From a virus: 63,577 bases of DNA. Position numbers and translations under genes: made by a program. The DNA is taken from positions 1 through 63,577 of the IMG/VR virus record IMGVR_UViG_3300017917_002948. One strand, written 5' to 3'. Below, piece by piece: positions 1-8,300 of this stretch. The notes under the pieces were generated by a model. The model had not been told where the DNA came from and ran no database searches. It saw nothing but the letters and a program-made list of their open reading frames with translations. Each line of letters starts with the position of its first letter. Position 1 is the first letter of the stretch.

Positions 1-1
1 T

Positions 2-916
2 ACTCCTCCTATAAATTATATTGAAGTACAAAGTTTATCCCAATTAGTCCCTTCTATTCCTGGACCTCAAGGAGTACAAGGACCAATCGGACCTCAGGGA
101 GTGCCTGGTCCTGTTGGTCCTGCAGGACTGAATTGGCAGGGTGCTTGGTCTGCAACTGGAACTTATGTAGTTGATGACGCAGTAGGATATGCTGGAGCAT
201 CTTGGTTCTGTATAAATAATGTAGGCCCATCTGCAGTTACTCCTGATATGGATTCAACTAATTGGGCTTTATTGGCAGCTCAGGGAGCAACAGGCCCTCA
301 AGGTCCACAGGGTATTCAAGGCCCACAAGGTCCTGCGGGAGGAACTCCTATTTTTACATCAGGTGTTGTACCCACAACAGTAAGTCAATCTGACCCTGCT
401 AACGTGTTAATTTATGACAGAAACTTTGTAAATGGAACCACGCTTAGGAATGTAAGACTGCCTGATAACGCCCCAATAGGCAAAGAAGTAATAGTACAAT
501 ATGGAGCAATCTCTTCTGGAGATGTTGTACGTATTCGCTGTTTTGACTTAAGTACAAATATTTCTATAAATAATTCTAATTCAAATTTTGATTTTTATAG
601 TTTATATGGATTTGAAACAGTTAAGTTTATATCAAGAGGAAGTAACTCTTGGATTGCAGAATATGTTATTGGCACAGCAACCACTTTTAATAATATAAGA
701 ATTTCATCTTTTAATAATAACATATCTGAAACTATTGTAAACAACACATTAACTCCCCTTTCTTTAGCTACCTTAAATTCTACTTATCCCAATTTTTCAA
801 TTATTGGAATACCTACACTTATTGGTTTAAAAGTATATTGTCCTAATATTGGGTTGGTTTACATCAGAACAGCAACAAGTACATGGGTAAGTAGCCCAAT
901 AACTATAGTAACATAA
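2..916 (+). CDS. Collagen-like fibre/adhesin protein, 5'-truncated
   Basis: The reading frame is open to the left edge, so the gene starts outside the window; a GTG at 101 lies inside the collagen-like repeat and is not a credible start. Two runs of Gly-X-Y triplets rich in GPQ/GPA flank a short Trp-rich segment (W-x-G-x-W, then D-D-A-V-x-Y) that resembles small carbohydrate-binding modules. The C-terminal part is Asn/Ser/Thr-rich and beta-like. Collagen-like triplets in phages usually trimerise fibres on heads or tails. Its place before the neck and tail genes fits a head fibre or receptor-contacting appendage. The appendage role is inferred from repeat type and context; the host ligand is unknown. 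Confidence 0.75.
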   Translation, partial: TPPINYIEVQSLSQLVPSIPGPQGVQGPIGPQGVPGPVGPAGLNWQGAWSATGTYVVDDAVGYAGASWFCINNVGPSAVTPDMDSTNWALLAAQGATGPQGPQGIQGPQGPAGGTPIFTSGVVPTTVSQSDPANVLIYDRNFVNGTTLRNVRLPDNAPIGKEVIVQYGAISSGDVVRIRCFDLSTNISINNSNSNFDFYSLYGFETVKFISRGSNSWIAEYVIGTATTFNNIRISSFNNNISETIVNNTLTPLSLATLNSTYPNFSIIGIPTLIGLKVYCPNIGLVYIRTATSTWVSSPITIVT

Positions 917-934
917 TAATTAATTTAATATAAA

Positions 935-1564
935 ATGGCACAAAGAAGTAAAATAAAAAGGTTTAACTTTCCACAACCTACTAATACTGAAAATTCTGGA
1001 ATAGTAAGAAATAGGGATTATAATGAAGCAGTGTTAGATATTGCTGAGTTATACTCAATGATGGAAAGTAATAAAAGGCCTTATAAAGTGTATACAGCTT
1101 TATTGACACAAAGTGGTGGTGATAATCCTACTTTTACAGTAGGAGATGAAACAATAGAAAAAGGAGTAACTTATACTATTAATCAACTTGATAGTGGAGA
1201 TAGTTTAATTCCTTATGGTGCTCCGAACAATAATCTTGGTACAACTTTTGTTTGTAACCAAGAGGCAGCATCCTGGGGAAGTCCATTTACTCAATTATCT
1301 TACAACACAGGAGCCCCAGTAGTAACAGTATTAGAAAATACTATTGGGAATATATGGTGGACTTATATTGATGTTGGAAATTATTTCTTAAATAGTAATG
1401 GATTATTTTTAAATAATAAAACATACACTCCAAATGTACTTATTAACACTATACCACAAATGCTTACTATAACTACAGGCAATACAAGTATTATAGAATT
1501 TGTTACTAATGATGGCAATGATTGTTTATTTAATACCCCAATAGAAATTAGAGTATATCTTTAA
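935..1564 (+). CDS. Putative fibre-associated structural protein
   Basis: This 209-residue protein follows the collagen-like gene by 18 nt, in the same orientation. The N-terminus is basic (MAQRSKIKRFNF) and is followed by a short helical stretch and a beta-rich C-terminal domain containing PVVTVLENTIG, then IWWTYIDVGNYFL. I recognise that motif as recurring in appendage proteins of Bacteroidota phages, but no function is established for it. No signal peptide, membrane segment or catalytic motif is visible. Co-transcription with the fibre gene suggests a fibre attachment or trimerisation part. Function is inferred from neighbours only. Confidence 0.5.
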   Translation: MAQRSKIKRFNFPQPTNTENSGIVRNRDYNEAVLDIAELYSMMESNKRPYKVYTALLTQSGGDNPTFTVGDETIEKGVTYTINQLDSGDSLIPYGAPNNNLGTTFVCNQEAASWGSPFTQLSYNTGAPVVTVLENTIGNIWWTYIDVGNYFLNSNGLFLNNKTYTPNVLINTIPQMLTITTGNTSIIEFVTNDGNDCLFNTPIEIRVYL

Positions 1565-1567
1565 TTT

Positions 1568-2194
1568 ATGAAAAATCTGAATTATATTTTAGCAGCTTTA
1601 GTATTTGTACTATTTACTTCTTTACTGATTACTTGTAATAATACAAGTATTGAAAGAAAAGAAACTAAGAAACTTGCTAAAGAATATAAAGAACTTGAAA
1701 AGCAAAAAAAGGAACTGGGTAAACAACTTGCTCAGTTCCAAACTAAGTATGCTGCTCTTGAGAAAAAAGATTCTGCTCTACAAAGAAGTATTGGATTGAT
1801 ACAAGTAAACAATAGTAAGCTTAAAAAAGATTTATCTAAAGCTAAGTCTGAACTTGCTGCTTACAGAAAAGTTAATCCTGTTACTCCTGGAGATTCATTA
1901 TGTGACCAAGTAATTGCAGAATGTGATACTCTTATATCAGGTATAAGTCTTGTGTTAGTTGCTAAAGATTCACTTATCATAGTTAAGAACTCTAAGATTA
2001 ATAACCTTCAGAAACAGTTAATCAATAGAGAACTTGCTTTTGCAATGTCTAATGATCAACTTGCTTTGCAGACAGGTATTATAGACAATCAAAAACTACA
2101 GATAAGAAAGCTTAAGACTAATAACATTGTACTTGGTACTACAGGAGGAGCTATTGCATTGGGATTAATTTTAGGTTTAGTACTAATAAAATAA
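1568..2194 (+). CDS. Coiled-coil membrane protein, possible spanin-like
   Basis: This 208-residue protein has a hydrophobic N-terminus (about residues 5-22) ending in LLITC, which resembles a lipobox with Cys23, although Thr at -1 is unusual. A long Lys/Glu-rich coiled coil follows (about 28-100), then a second helical stretch, and a C-terminal hydrophobic segment (about 186-206) ending in Lys. A lipoprotein-like start, coiled coil and C-terminal transmembrane segment match the layout of a single-gene spanin that links outer and inner membranes during lysis. An ordinary two-pass membrane protein is equally possible. It starts 4 nt after the previous gene and ends just before a promoter-like motif. 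Confidence 0.5.
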   Translation: MKNLNYILAALVFVLFTSLLITCNNTSIERKETKKLAKEYKELEKQKKELGKQLAQFQTKYAALEKKDSALQRSIGLIQVNNSKLKKDLSKAKSELAAYRKVNPVTPGDSLCDQVIAECDTLISGISLVLVAKDSLIIVKNSKINNLQKQLINRELAFAMSNDQLALQTGIIDNQKLQIRKLKTNNIVLGTTGGAIALGLILGLVLIK

Positions 2195-2197
2195 CCA

Positions 2198-2228
2198 AAA
2201 ACGAAACCTTTTTCTCATTTTTACGTTA
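2198..2228 (+). promoter_or_regulatory. Promoter-like motif, copy 1
   Basis: AAAACGAAACCTTTTT at 2198-2213, nine bases, then ACGTTA at 2223-2228. The same two blocks with the same nine-base gap recur at 15852-15882. In both places the first base of ACGTTA lies 27 nt before an ATG. The identical spacing in two otherwise different intergenic regions suggests a phage promoter or other start-linked control site. The sigma factor or polymerase that reads it is unknown. Confidence 0.55.
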
Positions 2229-2249
2229 TTGATTAGCAAACCTTTTAGT

Positions 2250-3209
2250 ATGATCTTACAATACTTAGATAATAAAGTAATAGCAGAATACATAGATCTA
2301 AACGAAGCCTCTACATTTAGTGGAATATCTAAAAGAAAAATTCGTAGAACACTTAATGGTGAAACGTCAACAGGTGGAGGTTATCGTTGGGTTTACTCAA
2401 CAAATGTAAAGCAAGAAGAATCTGAATTAGATATACTCAAAAAAGAAGTAGCTCAACTTAGATCAGCTTTACTTAAAAAAGAATTTACAGAAAGACCTAA
2501 AGTATCTGAAACTGCAAGAAGAGTAGAACCATTTGTAGGTGGTGATCCTAACAATGTTATTGTAATAGGAGATATCCATGAACCATTTTGTAGAGAAGGT
2601 TACTTAGAACACTGTAGAACAATACAACAAAAGTACAATTGTGGAACTGTAGTATTCATAGGAGATGTTATAGATAACCACTATTCATCTTATCACGAAA
2701 CAGATCCGGATGGAGTATCAGCAAAAGATGAATTAGAACATGCAATATCTAAAATCCAACAATGGTACTATACTTTTCCTAATGCTTCTGTATGCATCGG
2801 TAATCACGATGCTATCATTACTCGTAAAGCTTTTAGTTCCGGACTTTCTAACAAATGGATTAAAAGTTATTCAGAAGTACTGGGAACGCCTAATTGGAAG
2901 TTTGATATGAGTTTTGATATCAAAGGTGTTTACTACTATCATGGTACAGGTTCAAGTGGTGAGAAAGCTGCTTTTACAAGAGCAATGAATATCCGTCAAC
3001 CTGTAGTACAAGGTCACTTACATACAGTAGCAAACATTCAATACAACGCTTCCAATAGAGATTTAATTTGGGGAATGCAAGTCGGTTGTGGAATAGACGA
3101 TACTAAGTATGCTTTTGCATATGCTCAACAAGGAATTAAAAAATCAATAATATCATGTGGTGTCGTGTTAAACGGAAGGATTCCAATAATCGAACCGATG
3201 TCTCTTTAA
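2250..3209 (+). CDS. NUMOD1-like DNA-binding domain fused to calcineurin-like metallophosphoesterase
   Basis: From the ATG at 2250 the protein is 319 residues. A TTG at 2229 in the same frame is less likely, because the upstream motif lies 27 nt before this ATG exactly as it does before the gene at 15904. Residues 1-47 look like a NUMOD1 repeat (ILQYLDNK, LNEASTFSGISKRKIRRTLNG, GGGYRWVY), a DNA-binding module usually attached to homing endonucleases. A coiled linker follows. The C-terminal domain has the metallophosphoesterase motifs GDIH (D108, H110), GDVIDNH, GNHD (N185, H186) and GHLH (H256, H258), so a two-metal phosphodiesterase or nuclease is likely. The substrate cannot be told from sequence. 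A terminator follows. Confidence 0.8.
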   Translation: MILQYLDNKVIAEYIDLNEASTFSGISKRKIRRTLNGETSTGGGYRWVYSTNVKQEESELDILKKEVAQLRSALLKKEFTERPKVSETARRVEPFVGGDPNNVIVIGDIHEPFCREGYLEHCRTIQQKYNCGTVVFIGDVIDNHYSSYHETDPDGVSAKDELEHAISKIQQWYYTFPNASVCIGNHDAIITRKAFSSGLSNKWIKSYSEVLGTPNWKFDMSFDIKGVYYYHGTGSSGEKAAFTRAMNIRQPVVQGHLHTVANIQYNASNRDLIWGMQVGCGIDDTKYAFAYAQQGIKKSIISCGVVLNGRIPIIEPMSL

Positions 3210-3232
3210 TTGTTAAAAATACTACGCAAAGT

Positions 3233-3256
3233 ACCTCTCCTAAGTGAGAGGTTTTT
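3233..3256 (+). terminator. Rho-independent terminator
   Basis: Perfect 7-bp stem ACCTCTC/GAGAGGT (3233-3239 with 3246-3252), six-base loop CTAAGT, then TTTTTGTGTTTT. It closes the metallophosphoesterase cassette and lies 22 nt before the next start codon. Confidence 0.85.
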
Positions 3257-3277
3257 GTGTTTTAAAAAGTTTACAAA

Positions 3278-4006
3278 ATGACTCTTGACGAATTAATATA
3301 CCAAGTCTACGAAATATTAGAAATAAACAGTGATGACACTAGTGCTGACGATAGATTGGTTGAACAGTTAATTGTACAACAACGTGCTCTTTGGTTAAGG
3401 AATGAGTACAATAAGAATCGTACTATTGATCAAAACGTAATACAAGACTTAGGATGCGTTGAAGTAATTGAAGTAGACAAATCTGAATGTTGTGAAATTA
3501 AGTTAGATTGTAAAATACTTCGTACAAAGAAACCTTTACCTAACACTATAGAGTTCTTTAGAGATAATGCAATTACCAGAGTAGGTCCAATTGATATTAC
3601 TCAAAGAGCTTACAAAGAACTAATGTATCCTAAAGAAGTTCCTTTCTTTGGTAATGGTAGAACTAATCAAAAAACTATAGCTTGGTTCTTAAAGAAAACT
3701 TTTGAAGGTTTACATATCTACTTAATATCTAAAGATACATTTAACGCAAAGTTAATTGAACAAATTAATGTAAGTGGTATATGGGAAGATCCAAGATTAG
3801 CAGGTCAATATAGTAACTGTCAAGGTAAACCTTGTTGGACTCCTGCTTCTCCTTATCCTATTAACGCTTGGATGTGGAACTATATGTTACCTGAAGTAGC
3901 AAAGTTACTTGAACTAAAACTGAAAATGCCTCAAGATTTGGAATCTGATAATAAAGACAACATAGGAGATAATGATAACGTTCAAGCGAGCAGACAACAA
4001 GGTTAA
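3278..4006 (+). CDS. Putative neck/ring (head-tail connector) protein
   Basis: This 242-residue protein opens with a helical segment (MTLDELIYQVYEILEI) and has a mixed beta-rich middle and a helical C-terminus with an acidic, Asn-rich tail. It has no catalytic motif. In crAss-like phages the IHF-like gene and the muzzle gene are grouped with ring proteins that extend the portal, and this gene sits directly before the IHF-like gene, overlapping it by 35 nt. The assignment as a ring or connector protein rests on this order and general character, not on a motif. Confidence 0.55.
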   Translation: MTLDELIYQVYEILEINSDDTSADDRLVEQLIVQQRALWLRNEYNKNRTIDQNVIQDLGCVEVIEVDKSECCEIKLDCKILRTKKPLPNTIEFFRDNAITRVGPIDITQRAYKELMYPKEVPFFGNGRTNQKTIAWFLKKTFEGLHIYLISKDTFNAKLIEQINVSGIWEDPRLAGQYSNCQGKPCWTPASPYPINAWMWNYMLPEVAKLLELKLKMPQDLESDNKDNIGDNDNVQASRQQG

Positions 4007-4520
4007 GATAGATTTCAAATTTAACGACGTTTATAAGCGTTTTAAGAAGACTTCAGAGTTAGTTAAACCATATGACATCACTTACTCTAAATGGTGTCAA
4101 ATAAACGAAGAAATAAACGACTCTATAATAATCAATATGATTAATACTGGAAACGAAGTAAGAGTTCCACATCTAGGTTACTTTAGAGTTATAAAATATA
4201 AACCCAATATTACATTGGATGAGAATGGAGAACTTGTATTAAAGACTGTTCCAGTTAACTATAAGGAAACTCTTAAGTTATGGGAAAAGCTTTATCCAAA
4301 TATGAGTTCTGAAGAAGTTTCTGAAATTAAAAATAAACCACTTGTATATCTTGAGAACAAACATACTCGAGGTTACAGATGTAAATTCAAGTGGAAAAAA
4401 GGTAAATGTAAAGTAAAAAATAAAACTTATTACGGTTTCTTTACTATAAGAAAGTACAACAGGTTACTTAACACTGTATTAAAAGACCCTAATTTTAAAG
4501 GAGATTTCTATGAGTCTTAG
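3972..4520 (+). CDS. IHF/HU-like DNA-binding protein
   Basis: This 182-residue protein has the layout of crAss-like phage IHF-subunit proteins. A helical first half contains ITYSKWCQINEEINDSIIINMINTGNEVRVPHLGYFRVIKYKP, interrupted here only for description: the helix pair is followed by the N-x-x-x-x-P-x-L-G-x-F/Y-x-V segment that leads into the beta arm in HU/IHF folds. The C-terminal half is strongly basic (K-rich, about 115-155). Members of this group lie beside the connector genes in crAss-like genomes. It overlaps both neighbours, so translation is probably coupled. A role in DNA bending at packaging or in virion DNA organisation is inferred. Confidence 0.65.
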   Translation: MITFKRADNKVKIDFKFNDVYKRFKKTSELVKPYDITYSKWCQINEEINDSIIINMINTGNEVRVPHLGYFRVIKYKPNITLDENGELVLKTVPVNYKETLKLWEKLYPNMSSEEVSEIKNKPLVYLENKHTRGYRCKFKWKKGKCKVKNKTYYGFFTIRKYNRLLNTVLKDPNFKGDFYES

Positions 4521-5319
4521 TGGTAAATATGTATCACTTGCAAGAGTGATCGAAAACGTAAATAATAATTTTAGATTTAAAGGTGACTTTGATTGGCAAG
4601 ATGCTGCAGAATGGATTGCATCTTTACTTGCTTTATTAGAAGTTCCTGCTGCTCTAGAAATGAAAACTACCGATGGTAACAGTGATTTAAATAATCCTGA
4701 ACCAATCGAAATAGTAGACGGTAAAGGAAAGCTTCCTTGCGATATGTACAAGATAATTCAAACAGCAGCTGTTGCTGGAGAATATTGTGATCAACCATGT
4801 AATGTATCACTTGTACCAATGAAGTATAGTACAAATACATTTCATCAATTGTACCATTGCGATAGTTCTGACTTTTACTGTGTATCTGAACTTACATATC
4901 AACTAAATAAAAACTACATCTTTACTTCGTTTCCTGTAGGTAAAGTATACATGTCGTATCTTGCAATACCCACAGACGAAGAAGGTATGCCGATGATTCC
5001 TGATCACGAATCTTGGATTAAAGCATGTGAGTATGAAATAATGTACAAGCTTGCAATACGTGCGTATTTGAACGATGAGTTGACTATGGACAAGTTCCAA
5101 TTTATAGAAAGAGAAAGAGATTGGTATGTTGCTCAAGCAGTGAACGCAACTAAGAACATGAGTCTTGATGAATGGGAATCTTTCAAAAACATGGTTGTTA
5201 GAAGTATTCCTAAAATTAACTTCCATCAAGGATTCTTTAAAAATATGAATACTCAAGAAGTAAGATATAATCATCCGTTCCGAAGAGAAATTTCATCATT
5301 CAATCTTAAAAACATTTAA
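4510..5319 (+). CDS. Putative ring/tail tubular protein
   Basis: This 269-residue protein overlaps the IHF-like gene by 11 nt and the muzzle-like gene by 1 nt. The N-terminal helical region (VSLARVIENVNNNFRF, then DWQDAAEWIASLLALLEVP) and the central beta-rich stretch ending in IPKINFHQGF resemble the ring or tail-tube-like proteins placed between IHF and the muzzle in crAss-like phages. No enzymatic motif is visible. It probably builds the short tail barrel onto which the muzzle assembles. The call depends on gene order and overall resemblance. Confidence 0.6.
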   Translation: MSLSGKYVSLARVIENVNNNFRFKGDFDWQDAAEWIASLLALLEVPAALEMKTTDGNSDLNNPEPIEIVDGKGKLPCDMYKIIQTAAVAGEYCDQPCNVSLVPMKYSTNTFHQLYHCDSSDFYCVSELTYQLNKNYIFTSFPVGKVYMSYLAIPTDEEGMPMIPDHESWIKACEYEIMYKLAIRAYLNDELTMDKFQFIERERDWYVAQAVNATKNMSLDEWESFKNMVVRSIPKINFHQGFFKNMNTQEVRYNHPFRREISSFNLKNI

Positions 5320-8300
5320 TGGCTACTATATCTTCTACATACGCTAAAGGATTAGACAGAGATACATCTATTTCTAAATTAACTAACGAATCAATTTATG
5401 ATGCCTTAAACATAGATTTAGTTACTGATTTAGGTACATCTACTGGATCAATTCACAATCATAGAGGTAATAAATTAGATTTTAGTTTACCTGATAGAGT
5501 ATTGTCTGTATATAAATTAATAATAAAAAACTTACCTACATCAGGTACTATTACAGGAAACATATCAATATTAGGGTCAGCGTATCCACCAGTTGTTGTA
5601 ACAATCTCTTCTTCCACAACAATTCTGGATTTGTATAATCAAATAACTTCTCAATTACCTAGTAATGTTTTTATAGTAAATAAGAACAATTCTAACATGG
5701 TGTTTGTAAACATTGAAGATAGTTATCAACTACAAATTAATCCAGCAGACCCTTTGTTTCCTTATCTTGGAATATCACTTAAAGCAGCTACTGTAGATAA
5801 TCCTGTAATTATAGGTTGGACTATGATGATAGAAGGTATAGTACTGTTTACTACACAAAAACAAGTACTAGAATCAGGTAATTTAGTAATTAATGATTCT
5901 AAAACTCCAAATGGTACTACTGGTCAAATATGGTATATTGAATATGATGATGTAGAAGATAAAGTAATTGGTACTAACAATGGTGTATTAGTACAACAAA
6001 CACATTTAAAATATCACGGTGTACTTAACTTTTCTCTTGCAAACGCAATTTATAGAGAAGCTGTAGCTAGATACGAAGATGTGGATAAAGCAAACGTATA
6101 TTGGACAGATAACTTTAATCCACCAAGAGTATTCAATATATTTAATCCTGAAGGATTTGCAATAGAAGAAGAATTACTTGATTGGAAACCTTCTATTAAA
6201 TTTTCAGTACCTATTATTAAAAAAGTACTTAATTCAGGTTCTATTAAAGTAGGAAGTTATCAGTTTGCTTATAGAATGAAAACTAATGATGGTGGTATGA
6301 CTCAGTTTTCACCATTAAGTAAACTTATTAATATTACAAGTAAAAAAGAATTAACTACGTTTATAGATTACGATGGTGCCGAACCTGGTACTGATGCAAA
6401 CAAATCAATTAAGCTACAGGTATCTGCTTTAGATTTAAACTTTGATACAATTGAATTTGCAGTAATAGAGTACCAAGTAAAGAACTCTCCATTAGTTTAT
6501 GTTTTTAAAGAACTTCCTATTACTAGTAAAAAAGTAGAAGTAATTTATACAGGTAATGAACAAAAGGTTCCTATTACTATTGCGGAGTTAGTTAATCCAA
6601 GAATATTTTTTGACAGAGTAAAAACATTTACTCAAAAGAAAAATAGGCTATATCCTGCAAATACTAAAAAACAAACGTTTGAGATTAAAAACTGGGATGC
6701 TCGTTCATATAGATTTAACAATGCAGGTATATGTAAACTATATACAGTAAATGGTGTATTCCAAGAATTTAATTCAAGTGTTCCTGCTCAACTTACAGCA
6801 CTATATAATCTTCCAGATGTACACGATGCAGTAAACCCATATAACGACGATTCAGGTACAGTATATGGTTTACTTGGAACAGTTTTTGATTTTACAAGAG
6901 ATCAGTGGTGGAATGACTTTCAATATAAGTTTCAAACAGATGGTGTAACTTATGGTGGAGAAGGACCAAATGTAGATTACAAAATAATTACTAAAGAATA
7001 TTTAGGAGACACTGATATATATACAGGAAAATCAGGTGTACCTTTTAATACTGTACTTTTTGCTACACCTTCTACAGAAAACTTAGGTGTAGTAGGTCAA
7101 GATTACGATATAGAAGGATTAGATGGATCTAAAAATATCTACATACAAGAGATATATAGGTCACATCAAATAGGTGAAGTATACAGATACGGTATAGTTT
7201 TATATAACCAAAAAGGTGAAGAATCATTTGTTAGTTGGATAGCTGATATTAGAATACCTGAACCAAGAGAAGATTCTCAATTTGACTTATCTAGAGTTGA
7301 TGGTATAAATCTTAAACTTAGAACTTATCTTATAGAATTTACCATAAAAAATGTATCTGCATTAATTGCAAACAATCCTGGAATTACTGGATTTAAAATA
7401 GTAAGAAAAGAAAGAGATATATTAAATCGTAACAGACACGGCATGGGAGTATTAATGGCTCCTATGGGTGGTAAAGTTATGATTAATGGTGATACATATG
7501 GTACAGGTTCTGGACCTGCCGGAGCAAATCCTGGCACTGATGTATATTTACTTACAAGAATACAATCTTTAATTGGTGTAGGTTTAAATGACGTAATTCA
7601 AGATAAACTTAATTTACCTAGTGGTTCTACTCCTGCAGAAGATGCTTTTTTACAAGCAAATTGTCCAAACATTTTTGGTAACATGGATGGTTTAAATGAT
7701 CCACCTGATTATCCAAGAATAGTATTACCAAGATATAATTTTGATTTTGACAAAAGATTAACTAGTTTTGAATATTCAGGCAGATTACCAATACTTAAAT
7801 CTCCAGAAGTTGATTTTGAAAAATATGGAAACAATGCTACACATTATAACATTGTTTCTAGATTTGATTGGGGCGAATCGGCTTATTGGACAAGGATGTG
7901 TATAGATGATGTTGCTGTAGATGAGGTAGTAAATCATATAAGAAATTCTAAAGCTTTTTATGTATTTTTAAGTAACCCAGTTGATTACGGTAAATCTCTT
8001 TATTCAAATAATGTAATTGATATTAATTCACAAAAAACAATAGATGTCGAATCTACAGTTGTAAAAACTTTTTCTTCTTTTATGAACTTTGATTATCATC
8101 ACATAGGTACATATAGAAGAGCATTTTATGACAACCCATCTGGTGCAAGTTCTTCACAACATAGATGGAATTCACTTGCTGGCCTCGGTACTAAAATGTT
8201 ATTTACTGAAGTCCAAGGTACTAAACTGGAATCAGATATAAATGGTGATTACAAAGACGGTGGGTTAGAAGAATTTACAAGAACAAGAATTAACTTAGTT

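Noticed and set aside
101-916. GTG at 101 as the start of the collagen-like gene
   Set aside because: The frame is open to the window edge with collagen-like residues before the GTG, so it is internal.
2229-2249. TTG start adding seven residues to the metallophosphoesterase
   Set aside because: The upstream motif has a fixed 27-nt distance to ATG 2250, matching the second copy, and the TTG directly abuts the ACGTTA element.
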